DNA of 64,000 nucleotides, from the NCBI RefSeq assembly GCF_036323735.1, contig NC_086036.1:38562550-38626549 (forward strand), given 5' to 3'. A program made the translations under genes and the position numbers. Shown in pieces: positions 27,101-40,800 of this stretch. The stretch comes from Rattus norvegicus. Its lineage: Eukaryota > Chordata > Mammalia > Rodentia > Muridae. The notes under the pieces were generated by a model. The model had not been told where the DNA came from. It ran no database searches and saw nothing but the letters and a program-made list of their open reading frames with translations. Numbering within the stretch: position 1 is the stretch's first letter; every line of letters starts with the position of its first letter.

Positions 27101-28966
27101 TAAAACGCTGCTCTATCTTGAATAACAAGCTTATTACATGCGAATCCTATTGGGAACCTACTGAATTCACCATGATACTTAGAGTCCGTTCGTTAAAATG
27201 TTGTTACATATTGAAAAGCACACTCATACAAGCGTGTCCCATTGGGAACTCACTGAATTCGCCTAGAAATTTTGATTCCATTCGTGAAAATTTTTCTATA
27301 TCCCGAACAGTCCACTTATTACTACTGCGGCCTATTGGGAACTAACCGAATTCACCATGTTACTCAGATTCGGCACACCAAATTTTGATAAATCTTTAGA
27401 AGTACGCATATTACAAGAGCCTGCTACTGGGAACTAACTGAATTCACAGAGAAACAGTGTTTCCGTTCCTAAAAAAGCTGCTCTATCTTGAATAACAAGC
27501 TTATTACATGCGAATCCTATTGGGAACCTACTTAATTCACCATGATACTTAGAGTCCCTTCCTTAAATTGTTGTTACATATTGAAAAGCACACTCACACA
27601 AGCATGTCCCATTGGGAACTCACTGAATTCGCCTAGAAATTTTGATTCCATTCGTGAAAATTTTTCTATATCCCGAACAGTCCACTTATTACTACTGCGG
27701 CCTATTGGGAACTAACCGAATTCACCATGTTACTCAGATTCGGCACACCAAATTTTGATAAATCTTTAGAAGTACGCATATTACAAGAGCCTGCTACTGG
27801 GAACTAACTGAATTCACAGAGAAACAGTGTTTCCGTACATTAAAACGCTGCTCTATCTTGAATAACAAGCTTATTACATGCGAATCCTATTGGGAACCTA
27901 CTGAATTCACCACGATACTTAGAGTCCGTTCCTTAAAATGTTGTTACATATTGAAAAGCACACTCATACAAGCATGTCCCATTGGGAACTCACTGAATTC
28001 GCCTAGAAATTTTGATTCCATTCGTGAAAATTTTTCTATATCCCGAACAGTCCACTTATTACTACTGCGGCCTATTGGGAACTAACCGAATTCACCATGT
28101 TACTCAGATTCGGCACACCAAATTTTGATAAATCTTTAGAAGTACGCATATTACAAGAGCCTGCTACTGGGAACTAACTGAATTCACAGAGAAACAGTGT
28201 TTCCGTTCCTAAAAAAGCTGCTCTATCTTGAATAACAAGCTTATTACATGCGAATCCTATAGGGAACCTACTTAATTCACCATGATACTTAGAGTCCGTT
28301 CTTTAAAATGTTGTTACATATTGAAAAGCACACTCACACAAGCATGTCCCATTGGGAACTCACTGAATTCGCCTAGAAATTTTCATTCCATTCGTGAAAA
28401 TTTTTCTATATCCCGAACAGTCCACTTATTACTACTGCGGCCTATTAGGAACTAACCGAATTCACCATGTTACTCAGATTCGGCACACCAAATTTTGATA
28501 AATCTTTAGAATTATGCATATTACAAGAGCCTGCTACTGGGAACTAACTGAATTCACAGAGAAACAGTGTTTCCGTTCCTTGAAACGTTGCTCTATCTTG
28601 AATAACAAGCTTATTACATGCGAATCCTATTGGGAACCTACTGAATTCACCATGATACTTAGAGTCCGTTCCTTAAAATGTTGTTACATATTGAAAAGCA
28701 CACTCATACAAGCGTGTCCCTTTGGGAACTCACTGAATTCGCCTAAAATTTTGATTCCATTCGTGAACATTTTTCTATATCCCGAACAGTCCACTTATTA
28801 CTACTGCGGCCTATTGGGAACTAACCGAATTCACCATGTTACTCAGATTCGGCACACCAAATTTTGATAAATCTTTAGAAGTACGCATATTACAAGAGCC
28901 TGCTACTGGGAACTAACTGAATTCACAGAGAAACAGTGTTTCCGTTCCTAAAAAACCTGCTCTATC
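24161..28966 (+). repeat. Block C HOR copy 3 (13 monomers, 4806 bp)
   Basis: Anchors 24161, 24531, 24901, 25270, 25640, 26009, 26379, 26748, 27118, 27488, 27858, 28228, 28598. It matches copy 2 but has one extra monomer at 24901, marked by AAGTCT...AAAGGCC upstream, GCCTAGAATTTTTG and the shortened tract GAAATTTTTC. Offsets to copy 2 change from 4437 to 4806 bp after it. The first monomer also differs: GTTCGTTAAAACG, and CCCATTGGG where copies 1 and 2 have CTCTTTGGG. Confidence 0.9.
24901..25269 (+). repeat. Extra monomer that makes the 13-mer
   Basis: This monomer is absent from HOR copies 1 and 2 and present in copies 3 and 4 (29707). Its markers GCCTAGAATTTTTG and GAAATTTTTC, and the preceding AAAGGCC, are not those of its neighbours, so it did not arise by simply doubling an adjacent monomer. 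It probably came in through exchange with another part of the array carrying AAAGGCC monomers. The exact join to the following TTCATCAC segment cannot be placed by eye. Confidence 0.75.
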
Positions 28967-31553
28967 TTGAATAACAAGCTTATTACATGCGAATCCTATT
29001 GGGAACCTACTGAATTCACCATGATACTTAGAGTCCGTTCCTTAAAACGTTGTTACATATTGAAAAGCACACTCACACAAGCATGTCCCATTGGGAACTC
29101 ACTGAATTCGCCTAGAAATTTTGATTCCATTCGTGAAAATTTTTCTATATCCCGAACAGTCCACTTATTACTACTGCGGCCTATTGGGAACTAACCGAAT
29201 TCCCCATGTTACTCAGATTCGGCACACCAAATTTTGATAAATCTTTAGAATTACGCATATTACAAGAGCCTGCTACTGGGAACTAACTGAATTCACAGAG
29301 AAACAGTGTTTCGGTTCCTTAAAACGTTGCTCTATCTTGAATAACAAGCTTATTACATGCGAATCCTATTGGGAACCTACTGAATTCACCATGATACTTA
29401 GAGTCCGTTCCTTAAAATGTTGTTACATATTGAAAAGCACACTCATACAAGCATGTCCCATTGGGAACTCACTGAATTTGCCTAGGAATTTTGATTCCAT
29501 TCGTGAAAATTTTTCTATATCCCGAACAGTCCACTTATTACTACTGCGGCCTATTGGGAACTAACCGAATTCACCATGTTACTCAGATTCGGCACACCAA
29601 ATTTTGATAAGTCTTTAGAAGTACGCATATTACAAAGGCCTGCTACTGGGAACTAACTGAATTCACAGAGAAACAGTGTTTCCGTACCTTAAAAAGCTGC
29701 TCTATCTTGAATAACAAGCTTATTACATGCGAATCCTATTGGGAACCTACTGAATTCACCATGATACTTAGAGTCCGTTCCTTAAAATGTTGTTACATAT
29801 TGAAAAGCACACTCATACAAGCGTGTCCCTTTGGGAACTCACTGAATTCGCCTAGAATTTTTGATTCCATTCGTGAAATTTTTCTATATCCCGAACAGTC
29901 CACTTATTACTACTGCGGCCTATTGGGAACTAACCGAATTCACCATGTTACTCAGGTTCATCACACCAAATTTTGATAAATCTTTAGAAGTACGCATATT
30001 CCAAGAGCCTGCTACTGGGAACTAACTGAATTCACAGAGAAACAGTGTTTCCGTACCTTAAAACGCTGCTCTATCTTGAATAACAAGCTTATTACATGCG
30101 AATCCTATTGGGAACCTACTGAATTCACCATGATACTTAGAGTCCGTTCCTTAAAATGTTGTTACATATTGAAAAGCACACTCATACAAGCGTGTCCCTT
30201 TGGGAACTCACTGAATTCGCCTAGAAATTTTGATTCCATTCGTGAAAATTTTTCTATATCCCGAACAGTCCACTTATTACTACTGCGGCCTATTGGGAAC
30301 TAACCGAATTCACCATGTTACTCAGATTCGGCACATCAAATTTTGATAAATCTTTAGAAGTACGCATATTACAAGAGCCTGCTACTGGGAACTAACTGAA
30401 TTCACAGAGAAACAGTGTTTCCGTACCTTAAAACGTTGCTCAATCTTGAACAACAAGCTTATTACATGCGAATCCTATTGGGAACCTACTGAATTCACCA
30501 TGATACTTACAGTCCGTTCCTTAAAATGTTGTTACATATTGAAAAGCACACTCATACAAGCGTGTCCCTTTGGGAACTCACTGAATTCGCCTAAAATTTT
30601 GATTCCATTCGTGAAAATTTTTCTATATCCCGAACAGTCCACTTATTACTACTGCGGCCTATTGGGAACTAACCGAATTCACCATGTTACTCAGATTCGG
30701 CACACCAAATTTTGATAAATCTTTAGAAGTACGCATATTACAAGAGCCTGCTACTGGGAACTAACTGAATTCACAGAGAAACAGTGTTTCCGTTCCTAAA
30801 AAAGCTGCTCTATCTTGAATAACAAGCTTATTACATGCGAATCCTATTGGGAACCTACTTAATTCACCATGATACTTAGAGTCCGTTCTTTAAAATGTTG
30901 TTACATATTGAAAAGCACACTCACACAAGCATGTCCCATTGGGAACTCACTGAATTCGCCTAGAAATTTTCATTCCATTCGTGAAAATTTTTCTATATCC
31001 CGAACAGTCCACTTATTACTACTGCGGCCTATTAGGAACTAACCGAATTCACCATGTTACTCAGATTCGGCACACCAAATTTTGATAAATCTTTAGAATT
31101 ATGCATATTACAAGAGCCTGCTACTGGGAACTAACTGAATTCACAGAGAAACAGTGTTTCCGTTCCTTAAAACGTTGCTCTATCTTGAATAACAAGCTTA
31201 TTACATGCGAATCCTATTGGGAACCTACTGAATTCACCATGATACTTAGAGTCCGTTCCTTAAAATGTTGTTACATATTGAAAAGCACACTCATACAAGC
31301 GTGTCCCTTTGGGAACTCACTGAATTCGCCTAAAATTTTGATTCCATTCGTGAAAATTTTTCTATATCCCGAACAGTCCACTTATTACTACTGCGGCCTA
31401 TTGGGAACTAACCGAATTCACCATGTTACTCAGATTCGGCACACCAAATTCTGATAAATCTTTAGAAGTACGCATATTACAAGAGCCTGCTACTGGGAAC
31501 TAACTGAATTCACAGAGAAACAGTGTTTCCGTTCCTTAAAACGTTGCTTTATC
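28967..31553 (+). repeat. Block C HOR copy 4 (truncated)
   Basis: Anchors 28967, 29337, 29707, 30076, 30446, 30815, 31185 follow copy 3 at +4806 bp, including the extra 13-mer monomer. Private changes include TTAAAAAGCTG at 29691-29701 and ACTTACAGTCC near 30506. The series stops inside the next monomer (31554), after 7 of 13 monomers. Confidence 0.85.
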
Positions 31554-31922
31554 TTGAATAACAAGCTTATTACATGCGAATCCTACTGGGAACCTACTGA
31601 ATTCAACATGATACTTAGAGTCCGTTCCTTAAAATGTTGTTACATATTGAAAAGCACACTCATACAAGCATGTCCCATTGGGAACTCACTGAATTTGCCT
31701 AGAAATTTTGATTCCATTCGTGAAATTTTTCTATATCCCGAACAGTCCACTTATTACTACTGCGGCCTATTGGGAACTAACCGAATTCACCATGTTACTC
31801 AGGTTCATCACACCAAATTTTGATAAATCTTTAGAAGTACGCATATTCCAAGAGCCTGCTACTGGGAACTAACTGAATTCACAGAGAAACAGTGTTTCCG
31901 TACCTTAAAACGCTGCTCTATC
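31554..31922 (+). repeat. Chimeric monomer that ends block C
   Basis: The first part matches the seventh block C monomer type (AATTCTGAT upstream, TGCTTTATC, CCTACTGGG, TTCAACATG near 31604), exactly +4806 bp from 26748. From S2 on it carries AATTTGCC and the shortened tract GAAATTTTTC, then CAGGTTCATCAC with TTCCAAG, which belongs before the third monomer type. The switch lies between about 31606 and 31693. It skips the remaining monomers of the HOR and returns to its early part. Confidence 0.8.
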
Positions 31923-34877
31923 TTGAATAACAAGCTTATTACATGCGAATCCTATTGGGAACCTACTGAATTCACCATGATACTTAGAGTCCGTTCCTTA
32001 AAATGTTGTTACATATTGAAAAGCACACTCATACAAGCGTGTCCCTTTGGGAACTCACTGAATTCGCCTAGAAATTTTGATTCCATTCGTGAAAATTTTT
32101 CTATATCCCGAACAGTCCACTTATTACTACTGCGGCCTATTGGGAACTAACCGAATTCACCATGTTACTCAGATTCGGCACATCAAATTTTGATAAATCT
32201 TTAGAAGTACGCATATTACAAGAGCCTGCTACTGGGAACTAACTGAATTCACAGAGAAACAGTGTTTCCGTACCTTAAAACGTTGCTCAATCTTGAACAA
32301 CAAGCTTATTACATGCGAATCCTATTGGGAACCTACTGAATTCACCATGATACTTAGAGTCCGTTCCTTAAAATGTTGTTACATATTGAAAAGCACACTC
32401 ATACAAGCGTGTCCCTTTGGGAACTCACTGAATTCGCCTAAAATTTTGATTCCATTCGTGAAAATTTTTCTATATCCCGAACAGTCCACTTATTACTACT
32501 GCGGCCTATTGGGAACTAACCGAATTCACCATGTTACTCAGATTCGGCACACCAAATTTTGATAAGTCTTTAGAAGTACGCATATTACAAGAGCCTGCTA
32601 CTGGGAACTAACTGAATTCACAGAGAAACAGTGTTTCCGTTCCTAAAAAAGCTGCTCTATCTTGAATAACAAGCTCATTACATGCGAATCCTATTGGGAA
32701 CCTACTGAATTCACCATGATACTTAGAGTCCGTTCCTTAAAATGTTGTTACATATTGAAAAGCACACTCACACAAGCATGTCCCATTGGGAACTCACTGA
32801 ATTCGCCTAGAAATTTTGATTCCATTCGTGAAAATTTTTCTATATCCCGAACAGTCCACTTATTACTAGTGCGGCCTATTGGGAACTAACCGAATTCACC
32901 ATGTTGCTCAGATTCGGCACACCAAATTTTGATAAATCTTTAGAAGTACGCATATTACAAGAGCCTGCTACTGGGAACTAACTGAATTCACAGAGAAACA
33001 GTGTTTCCGTACCTTAAAACGCTGCTCTATCTTGAATAACAAGCTTATTACATACGAATCCTATTGGGAACCTACTGAATTCACCATGATACTTAGAGTC
33101 CGTTCCTTAAAATGTTGTTACATATTGAAAAGCACACTCATACAAGCGTGTCCCTTTGGGAACTCACTGAATTCGCCTAGAAATTTTGATTCCATTCGTG
33201 AAAATTTTTCTATATCCCGAACAGTCCACTTATTACTACTGCGGCCTATTGGGAACTAACCGAATTCACCATGTTACTCAGATTCGTCACACCAAATTTT
33301 GATAAATCTTTAGAAGTACGCATATTACAAGAGCCTGCAACTGGGAACTAACTGAATTCACAGAGAAACAGTGTTTCCGTACCTTAAAACGCTGCTCTAT
33401 CTTGAATAACAAGCTTATTACATGTGAATCCTATTGGGAACCTACTGAATTCACCATGATACTTAGAGTCCGTTCCTTAAAATGTTGTTACATATTGAAA
33501 AGCACACTCATACAAGCGTGTCCCTTTGGGAACTCACTGAATTCGCCTAGAAATTTTGATTCCATTCGTGAAAATTTTTTTATCCCGAACAGTCCACTTA
33601 TTACTACTGCGGCCTATTGGGAACTAACCGAATTCACCATGTTACTCAGATTCGGCACACCAAATTTTGATAAGTCTTTAGAAGTACGCATATTACAAAG
33701 GCCTGCTACTGGGAACTAACTGATTTCACAGAGAAACAGTATTTCCGTACCTTAAAACGTTGCTCTATCTTGAACAACAAGCTTATTACATGCGAATCCT
33801 ATTGGGAACCTACTGAATTCACCATGATACTTAGAGTCCGTTCCTTAAAATGTTGTTACATATTGAAAAGCACACTCATACAAGCATGTCCCATTGGGAA
33901 CTCACCGAATTCGCCTAGAAATTTTGATTCCATTCGTGAAAATTTTTCTATATCCCGAACAGTCCACTTATTACTACTGCGGCCTATTGGGAACTAACCG
34001 AATTCACCATGTTACTCAGATTCGGCACACCAAATTTTGATAAATCTTTAGAAGTACGCATATTACAAGAGCCTGCTACTGGGAACTAACTGAATTCACA
34101 GAGAAACAGTGTTTCCGTTCCTTAAAACGCTGCTCTATCTTGAATAACAAGCTTATTACATGCGAATCCTATTGGGAACCTACTGAATTCACCATGATAC
34201 TTAGAGTCCGTTCCATAAATGTTGTTACATATTGAAAAGCACACTCATACAAGCATGTCCCATTGGGAACTCACTGAATTCGCCTAGAAATTTTGATTCA
34301 ATTCGTGAAAATTTTTCTATATCCCGAACAGTCCACTTATTACTACTGCGGCCTATTGGGAACTAACCGAATTCAACATGTTACTCAGATTCGGCACACC
34401 AAATTTTGATAAGTCTTTAGAAGTACGCATATTACAAACGCCTGCTACTGGGAACTAACTGAATTCACAGAGAAACAGTGTTTCCGTACCTTAAAACGTT
34501 GCTCTATCTTGAACAACAAGCTTATTACATGTGAATCCTATTGGGAACCTACTGAATTCACCATGATACTTAGAGTCCGTTCCTTAAAATGTTGTTACAT
34601 ATTGAAAAGCACACTCATACAAGCATGTCCCTTTGGGAACTCACTGAATTCGCCTAGAAATTTTGATTCCATTCGTGAAATTTTTCTATATCCCGAACAG
34701 TCCACTTATTACTACTGCGGCCTATTGGGAACTAACCGAATTCACCATGTTACTCAGGTTCATCACACCAAATTTTGATAAATCTTTAGAAGTACGCATA
34801 TTCCAAGAGCCTGCTACTGGGAACTAACTGAATTCACAGAGAAACAGTGTTTCCGTACCTTAAAACGCTGCTCTATC
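31923..34877 (+). repeat. Bridging monomers between block C and the super-unit
   Basis: Anchors 31923, 32293, 32662, 33032, 33402, 33770, 34140, 34509. The first two repeat block C types seen at 30076 and 30446 (+1847 bp, 5 monomers). The 32662 monomer has AAGCTCATT (HindIII site lost) with CGTTCCTAAAAAAGCTG. The group 31554-33031 recurs at 34509-35986 (+2955 bp, 8 monomers). The 33402 monomer has a short deletion, TTTTTTTATCCC near 33575, and ACTGATTTCAC near 33720. Confidence 0.7.
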
Positions 34878-37800
34878 TTGAATAACAAGCTTATTACATG
34901 CGAATCCTATTGGGAACCTACTGAATTCAACATGATACTTAGAGTCCGTTCCTTAAAATGTTGTTACATATTGAAAAGCACACTCATACAAGCGTGTCCC
35001 TTTGGGAACTCACTGAATTCGCCTAGAAATTTTGATTCCATTCGTGAAAATTTTTCTATATCCCGAACAGTCCACTTATTACTACTGCGGCCTATTGGGA
35101 ACTAACCGAATTCACCATGTTACTCAGATTCGGCACATCAAATTTTGATAAATCTTTAGAAGTACGCATATTACAAGAGCCTGCTACTGGGAACTAACTG
35201 AATTCACAGAGAAACAGTGTTTCCGTACCTTAAAACGTTGCTCAATCTTGAACAACAAGCTTATTACATGCGAATCCTATTGGGAACCTACTGAATTCAC
35301 CATGATACTTAGAGTCCGTTCCTTAAAATGTTGTTACATATTGAAAAGCACACTCATACAAGCGTGTCCCTTTGGGAACTCACTGAATTCGCCTAAAATT
35401 TTGATTCCATTCGTGAAAATTTTTCTATATCCCGAACAGTCCACTTATTACTACTGCGGCCTATTGGGAACTAACCGAATTCACCATGTTACTCAGATTC
35501 GGCACACCAAATTTTGATAAGTCTTTAGAAGTACGCATATTACAAGAGCCTGCTACTGGGAACTAACTGAATTCACAGAGAAACAGTGTTTCCGTTCCTA
35601 AAAAAGCTGCTCTATCTTGAATAACAAGCTCATTACATGCGAATCCTATTGGGAACCTACTGAATTCACCATGATACTTAGAGTCCGTTCCTTAAAATGT
35701 TGTTACATATTGAAAAGCACACTCACACAAGCATGTCCCATTGGGAACTCACTGAATTCGCCTAGAAATTTTGATTCCATTCGTGAAAATTTTTCTATAT
35801 CCCGAACAGTCCACTTATTACTACCTCGGCCTCTATGGAACTAGCCGAATTCACCATGTTACTCAGATTCTGCACACCAAATTTTGATAAGTCTTTAGAA
35901 GTACGCATATTACAAAGGCCTGCTACTGGGAACTAACTGAATTCACAGAGAAACAGTGTTTCCGTACCTTAAAACGCTGCTCTATCTTGAATAACAAGCT
36001 TATTACCTGCGAATCCTATTGGGAACCTACTGAATTCACCATGATACTTAGAGTCCGTTCCTTAAAATGTTGTTACATATTGAAAAGCACACTCATACAA
36101 GCGTGTCCCTTTGGGAACTCACTGAATTCGCCTAGAAATTTTGATTCCTTTCGTGAAAATTTTTCTATATCACGAACAGTCCACTTATTACTACTGTGGC
36201 CTATTGGGAACTAACCGAATTCACCATGTTACTCAGATTCGGCACACCAAATTTTGATAAATCTTTAGAAGTACGCATATTACAAGAGCCTGCTACTGGG
36301 AACTAACTGAATTCACAGAAAAATAGTGTTTCCGTTCCTTAAAACGTTGCTCTATCTTGAATAACAAGCTTATTACATGCGAATCCTATTGGCAACCTAC
36401 TGAATTCACCAATATACTTAGAGTCCGTTCCTTAAAATGTTGTTACATATTGAAAAGCACACTCATACAAGCATGTCCCATTGGGAACTCACTGAATTCG
36501 CCTAGAAATTTTGATTCCATTCGTGAAATTTTTCTATATCCCGAACAGTCCACTTATTACTACTGCGGCCTATTGGGAACTAACCGAATTCACCATGTTA
36601 CTCAGATTCCGCACACCAAATTTTGATAAGTCTTTAGAAGTACGCATATTACAAAGGCCTGCTACTGGGAACTAACTGAATTCACAGAGAAACAGTGTTT
36701 CCGTACCTTAAAACGTTGCTCTATCTTGAACAACAAGCTTATTACATGTGAATCCTATTGGGAACCTACTGAATTCACCATGATACTTAGAGTCCGTTCC
36801 TTAAAATGTTGTTACATATTGAAAAGCACACTCATACAAGCATGTCCCATTGGGAACTCACTGAATTCGCCTAGAAATTTTGATTCCATTCGTGAAATTT
36901 TTCTATATCCCGAACAGTCCACTTATTACTACTGCGGCCTATTGGGAACTAACCGAATTCACTATGTTACTCAGGTTCATCACACCAAATTTTGATAAAT
37001 CTTTAGAAGTACGCATATTCCAAGAGCCTGCTACTGGGAACTAACTGAATTCACAGAGAAACAGTGTTTCCGTACGTTAAAACGCTGCTCTATCTTGAAT
37101 AACAAGCTTATTACATGCGAATCCTATTGGGAACCTACTGAATTCACCATGATACTTAGAGTCCGTTCCTTAAAATGTTGTTACATATTGAAAAGCACAC
37201 TCATACAAGCGTGTCCCTTTGGGAACTCACTGAATTCGCCTAGAAGTTTTGATTCCATTCGTGAAAATTTTTCTATATCCCGAACAGTCCACTTATTACT
37301 ACTGCGGCCTATTGGGAACTAACCGAATTCACCATGTTACTCAGATTCGGCACACCAAATTTTGATAAATCTTTAGAAGTACGCATATTACAAGAGCCTG
37401 CTACTGGGAACTAACTGAATTCACAGAGAAACAGTGTTTCCGTACCTTAAAACGTTGCTCAATCTTGAACAACAAGCTTATTACATGCGAATCCTATTGG
37501 GAACTTACTGAATTCACCATGATACTTAGAGTCCGTTCCTTAAAATGTTGTTACATATTGAAAAGCACACTCATACAAGCGTGTCCCTTTGGGAACTCAC
37601 TGAATTCGCCTAAAATTTTGATTCCATTCGTGAAAATTTTTCTATATCCCGAACAGTCCACTTATTACTACTGCGGCCTATTGGGAACTAACCGAATTCA
37701 CCATGTTACTCAGATTCGGCACACCAAATTTTGATAAGTCTTTAGAAGTACGCATATTACAAGAGCCTGCTACTGGGAACTAACTGAATTCACAGAGAAA

Positions 37801-40800
37801 CAGTGTTTCCGTTCCTAAAAAAGCTGCTCTATCTTGAATAACAAGCTCATTACATGCGAATCCTATTGGGAACCTACTGAATTCACCATGATACTTAGAG
37901 TCCGTTCCTTAAAATGTTGTTACATATTGAAAAGCACACTCACACAAGCATGTCCCATTGGGAACTCACTGAATTCGCCTAGAAATTTTGATTCCATTCG
38001 TGAAAATTTTTCTATATCCCGAACAGTCCACTTATTACTACTGCGGCCTATTGGGAACTAACCGAATTCACCATGTTACTCAGATTCGGCACACCAAATT
38101 TTGATAAATCTTTAGAATTACGCATATTACAAGAGCCTGCTACTGGGAACTAACTGAATTCACAGAGAAACAGTGTTTCCGTTCCTTAAAACGTTGCTCT
38201 ATCTTGAACAACAAGCTTATTACATGCGAATCCTATTGGGAACCTACTGAATTCACCATGATACTTAGAGTCCGTTCCTTAAAATGTTGTTACATATTGA
38301 AAAGCACACTCATACAAGCATGTCCCATTGGGAACTCACTGAATTTGCCTAGAAATTTTGATTCCATTCGTGAAAATTTTTCTATATCCCGAACAGTCCA
38401 CTTATTACTACTGCGGCCTTTTGGGAACTAACCGAATTCACCATGTTACTCAGATTCGGCACACCAAATTTTGATAAATCTTTAGAAGTACGCATACTAC
38501 AAGAGCCTGCTACTGGGAACTAACTGAATTCACAGAGAAACAGTGTTTCCGTTCCTTAAAACGCTGCTCTATCTTGAATAACAAGCTTATTACATGCGAA
38601 TCCTATTGGGAACCTACTGAATTCACCATGATACTTAGAGTCCGTTCCTTAAAATGTTGTTACATATTGAAAAGCACACTCATACAAGCATGTCCCATTG
38701 GGAACTCACTAAACTCGCCTAGAAATTTTGATTCCATTCGTGAAAATTTTTCTATATCCCAAACAGTCCACTTATTACTACTGCGGCCTATTGAGAACTA
38801 ACCGAATTAACCATGTTACTCAGATTCGGCACACCAAATTTTGATAAATCTTTAGAAGTACGCATATTACAAGAGCCTGCTACTGGGAACTAACTGAAAT
38901 CACAGAGAAACAGTGTTTCCGTTCCTTAAAACGCTGCTCTATCTTGAATAACAAGCTTATTACATGCGAATCCTATTGGGAACCTACTGAATTCACCATG
39001 ATACTTAGAGTCCGTTCCTTAAAATGTTGTTACATATTGAAAAGCACACTCATACAAGCATGTCCCATTGGGAACTCACTGAATTCGCCTAGAAATTTTG
39101 ATTCCATTCGTGAAAATTTTTCTATATCCCGAACAGTCCACTTATTACTACTGCGGCCTATTGGGAACTAACCGAATTCACCATGTTACTCAGATTCTGC
39201 ACACCAAATTTTGATAAGTCTTTAGAAGTACGCATATTACAAAGGCCTGCTACTGGGAACTAACTGAATTCACAGAGAAACAGTGTTTCCGTACCTTAAA
39301 ACACTGCTCTATCTTGAATAACAAGCTTATTACCTGCGAATCCTATTGGGAACCTACTGAATTCACCATGATACTTAGAGTCCGTTCCTTAAAATGTTGT
39401 TACATATTGAAAAGCACACTCATACAAGCGTGTCCCTTTGGGAACTCACTGAATTCGCCTAGAAATTTTGATTCCTTTCGTGAAAATTTTTCTATATCAC
39501 GAACAGTCCACTTATTACTACTGTGGCCTATTGGGAACTAACCGAATTCACCATGTTACTCAGATTCGGCACACCAAATTTTGATAAATCTTTAGAAGTA
39601 CGCATATTACAAGAGCCTGCCAATGGGAACTAACTGAATTCACAGAAAAATAGTGTTTCCGTTCCTTAAAACGTTGCTCTATCTTGAATAACAAGCTTAT
39701 TACATGCGAATCCTATTGGCAACCTACTGAATTCACCAATATACTTAGAGTCCGTTCCTTAAAATGTTGTTACATATTGAAAAGCACACTCATACAAGCA
39801 TGTCCCATTGGGAACTCAGTGAATTCGCCTAGAAATTTTGATTCCATTCGTGAAAATTTTTCTATATCCCGAACAGTCCACTTATTACTACTGCGGGCTA
39901 TTGGGAACTAACCGAATTCACCATGTTACTCAGATTCCGCACACCAAATTTTGATAAATCTTTAGAAGTACGCATACTACAAGAGCCTGCTACTGGGAAC
40001 TAACTGAATTCACAGAGAAACAGTGTTTCCGTTCCTTAAAACGCTGCTCTATCTTGAATAACAAGCTTATTACATGCGAATCCTATTGGGAACCTACTGA
40101 ATTCACCATGATACTTAGAGTCCGTTCCTTAAAATGTTGTTACATATTGAAAAGCACACTCATACAAGCATGTCCCATTGGGAACTCACTGAATTCGCCT
40201 AGAAATTTGATTCCATTCGTGAAAATTTTTCTATATCCCGAACAGTCCACTTATTACTACTGCGGCCTATTGGGAACTAACCGAATTCACCATGTTACTC
40301 AGATTCGGCACACCAAATTTTGATAAATCTTTAGAAGTACGCATATTACAAGAGCCTGCTACTGGGAACTAACTGAATTCACAGAGAAACAGTGTTTCCG
40401 TACCTTAAAACGCTGCTCTATCTTGAATAACAAGCTTATTACATGCGAATCCTATTGGGAACCTACTGAATTCACCATGATACTTAGAGTCCGTTCGTTA
40501 AAATGTTGTTACATATTGAAAAGCACACTCATACAAGCATGTCCCATTGGGAACTCACTGAATTCGCCTAGAAATTTTGATTCCATTCGTGAAAATTTTT
40601 CTATATCCCGAACAGTCCACTTATTACTACTGCGGCCTATTGGGACTAACCGAATTCACCATGTTACTCAGATTCGGCACACCAAATTTTGATAAATCTT
40701 TGGAAGTACGCATATTACAAGGGCCTGCTACTGGGAACTAACTGAATTCACAGAGAACAGTGTATCCGTTCCTTAAAACGCTGCTCTATCTTGAATAACA

